Source of the DNA: Paraglomus occultum
Lineage: Eukaryota > Glomeromycota > Glomeromycetes > Paraglomerales > Paraglomeraceae
Direction of reading: 5' to 3'
DNA: 23,294 nucleotides
NCBI GenBank assembly: GCA_910592205.1
Contig: CAJVPJ010000505.1
Coordinates: 1-23,294 of the forward strand
The notes under the pieces are model-generated. The model had not been told where the DNA came from, ran no database searches, and saw only the letters and a program-made list of their open reading frames with translations. Of the stretch, positions 20,787 to 23,294 are shown in pieces; the first letter of the stretch is position 1; each line of letters opens with the position of its first letter. A program made the position numbers and the translations under genes.

Positions 20787-23294
20787 AATTCTTGCGCACA
20801 TTCCAAATACTTTTCATCAACCTTATTTTATAGTTTGAAAGACTAATTCTAATAACTTTTACCATACTTGATAATGCACCTACGTTTCAAATGTCACGAG
20901 TGTCTCTTATTCGTTTATGTGTAGACTGCTCGGTACGTCAACCCTGTATGCTATATAGCCAAATCGAACTGAGTGTGTCTGGGTTCAGAACTGATAAGTT
21001 ACAAAGTTTCAAGTCAGTCTGTTACGGATAACTGAAAGAGTCTATATACAGTGACCCGATACGAAAGTCTATTTATTATCGACTTTTACAGGCACCATCT
21101 TTTATTTACATGTGCTCTTTATGGTCTTTTGACAAACTGGCCTTTACAGTTAATCAAGTTTTTTACTGTCAGTTAGAGACATCCAGGCTTATTTTATAAT
21201 ATATAATTGTATAGATAACGATTGTATATGTCTGTGAAGTGAGTTGTTATGACACAACCTTATAGTATACTGGTATCTGCAACATTTATGTCTTACTCAC
21301 ATTCCCAGAACAATGGTCATAGATAGGCTTATAATGACGATAATAAATCCTCTGTTGCCAAATTTATTTTAACTTGTAAACGTTGTTTTCCTTTAAGATC
21401 GTAAATGTGATAAATACTATCACTCATAACACTACCAAATTGTAGCAATGCTCCTACGAGTTAACTAAGATACATTATCGAAAGCTTTAGGAAAACTATG
21501 TGGGGTTTGAAAGCATTACATTGAGGTATAATACGTTATGTACAGACGCAACTTTGCGAAGAAAAAATTATATGAACATAAGCGGTGTAATGTCGCTAAA
21601 CATTATCTGACGTCAATTTTAAGATCGTACGATTATTCGATTAGATTTCATTAATTCCTTGAGAGGCATTCGTTTTGCCGACAATACAATCATTTCAACA
21701 ACATTATTTCGAAGTTATTTCTTTTTTTTCGTGAAATGAATCGAACCCTTTATATGTAATAATAGACTAACCTGTTTTATTATGGAAACAACTTACGTAA
21801 ATTGTCTGATAATTAGACCGATAAAGCGTAAAACTATTTACTCAGTGAGAATGTACTCTCATTATTACGGCTGATAAGTTCAATTGATTTGTAGACGCAT
21901 TTAATCTAGCTAATTACAATAAATATCAAGGCTTGGTTACCCACTAGTCCTCCCGTAGTAATCGACTTGACATATAATACTGCTCGGTAAATAAAAAAGA
22001 AAGTACTTGTCGCGTCACTTAATTTACACGCCGCATTTCTGTGGGCGTTAAAAAACCGTTTACAGCATCTGTCGCTTTCACTAGCCAAAATGTATTTTTA
22101 GAGTTGTTTATATTGTTGGCAATTAATTAATTATCGGTGACAGCAATTCCGCTAAAAGCGTCGTCGACAATACCGGGTTAATGTTACGTTGATAGCGGTT
22201 AGAAGTAAGGAAAAACCATGTTAGTACTTAATATCAGGCTCAGTCCCAGAATTGAAATTTTTGTTACCAAATTAACACGGGGACAATAAACGAGTTGGTA
22301 GCGATTTGTATATAAATGGCTTTTATCTAGTAATCGTTTAAAATATTTCTGACTTGTGATATTAAGGTTTTGTGGAGACGTAATTTTTATATTTATTATA
22401 TTATAATCATTTACATCTGGTTTTAGCGGTTTGGATTATTGGTAAACATCAACAATTCATAAGTCGAACAGTAAAATAATCAATTTATAACTTCTCTCAC
22501 GACAACAACTTTAGCCATGAGACGTTTGAAACCGTGTATCATGTATTAACCAGTACTAGTCAAAGAGAGAACGATTAATTGGCTCAGCCTTCTCTCGATA
22601 ATTAATGCATGCTATTAGGATTTTCTAATTTATGCCTATTTAACGTTCTTGTAATCTTATTAGACAAAAAACCTGTTATGCTAATAGCAATGGATTGGGC
22701 AATTGTTAAGCTAGACAAGTTAACAAGGCTTATCGATTATGGTATTCAATAAACCTCCCAATAATTATTATACAATAAATACTGTGCATTTCGCTGTTTT
22801 TCCTATCTAGTCAATAGGCTCATTATTCGTTATTTTATGCTTATATTAGGGAACTACAATATTTTGATTTATGAATCAGATCAATTAGTATAAAAACCAC
22901 TTTTGCGAAATTCCCGATGCAGACTCGCATCAGACTCAAATTTCAATATTGTGTTAGAAACAAACGCTACATGGACGAAAGTATCGAACCTAACTTTATT
23001 GATGTTCAAGAAACGAACCGATCAATACGCTTCGTGAAACCTTGGTATATCGAGATAAAGTTATTCTTTCCGTTAATCAGCTTACAGATGTATTCTTCGA
23101 AATTTAAATTATCGAAAAATTTATTAGCAATTTATATTCATTCCTCCTGTAACACTGTCTAAAGTTTCTTATGGTTTAACCAAAATTTGAACAGTTTCTA
23201 ATGTTTTCTGGTTCTGACTATAAATGTTCAAGTCTGGTTATTGGCTTTTGCAATTAGGTAAAAATGTTCTGTAATCTGTTCATTAAAATCTTTC
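20787..23294. other. Gene-free AT-rich right flank
   Basis: Contains only short open frames (21906-22088 minus, 22917-23162 plus) without motifs. A CAGTGACCCG string at 21049, directly after TA, resembles the start of a Tc1/pogo-type terminal repeat, but no partner end was seen. No RNA gene or strong repeat was recognised. Confidence 0.45.

Noticed and set aside
22917-23162. 81-codon plus-strand frame near the right edge
   Set aside because: Chance length, no motif, no compositional shift.
1-23294. tRNA, rRNA and CRISPR search by eye
   Set aside because: No tRNA-like T-loop plus acceptor pairing, no rRNA-like conserved stretches and no regularly spaced identical repeats were seen; the spaced repeats at 10147-10490 are diverged and irregular.

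Overview
This is an AT-rich, gene-poor eukaryotic window, by eye about two-thirds A+T outside the genes. Four protein-coding genes can be supported, all on the minus strand. Three are split by short GT-AG introns (62 to 147 nt) with fungal-looking donors (GTAAGT, GTAAAC, GTATAT, GTAAGA, GTGAGT). Their phases agree, so each reading frame joins cleanly. The compact introns, the four-TM plus SH3 protein resembling fungal Sho1, the small secreted double-psi beta-barrel protein and the long repeat-bearing intergenic DNA together suggest a filamentous fungus, perhaps an early-diverging (Mucoromycota/Glomeromycotina-like) one. That placement is inference; no rRNA, tRNA or other taxonomic marker gene was seen.

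Layout: 1-1976 is a four-exon, polytopic GPCR-like receptor with a long Ser/Thr- and Lys/Arg-rich tail that runs off the left edge. 1977-6503 is intergenic and holds some weak protein-like fragments (4693-5094 minus, 5067-5672 plus). 6504-7576 is a three-exon tetraspan plus SH3 protein. 7577-16190 is a long gene-free stretch containing a 73-bp hairpin, a hairpin-bearing duplicated motif, a degraded tandem array, a possible DDE-transposon terminus, a fold-back MITE-like element (12452-12911) and a (TTG)23 microsatellite. 16191-16580 is a single-exon secreted RlpA-like/expansin-like protein. 18252-19463 is a two-exon membrane-anchored short-chain dehydrogenase/reductase. 19464-23294 has no firm gene, only a candidate short plus-strand ORF at 20416-20565.

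There is no operon-like or cluster logic. The receptor and the Sho1-like protein are both plasma-membrane signalling types, but they lie about 4.5 kb apart with separate promoters, so no functional link is claimed. The clearest non-genic structure is the fold-back element with about 150-bp inverted arms and candidate 8-bp target duplications. I did not find a clear new multi-gene system. The most useful leads are the extra hydrophobic exon of the receptor, the heptapeptide-repeat tail of the tetraspan-SH3 protein, the MITE and the small 20416 ORF.
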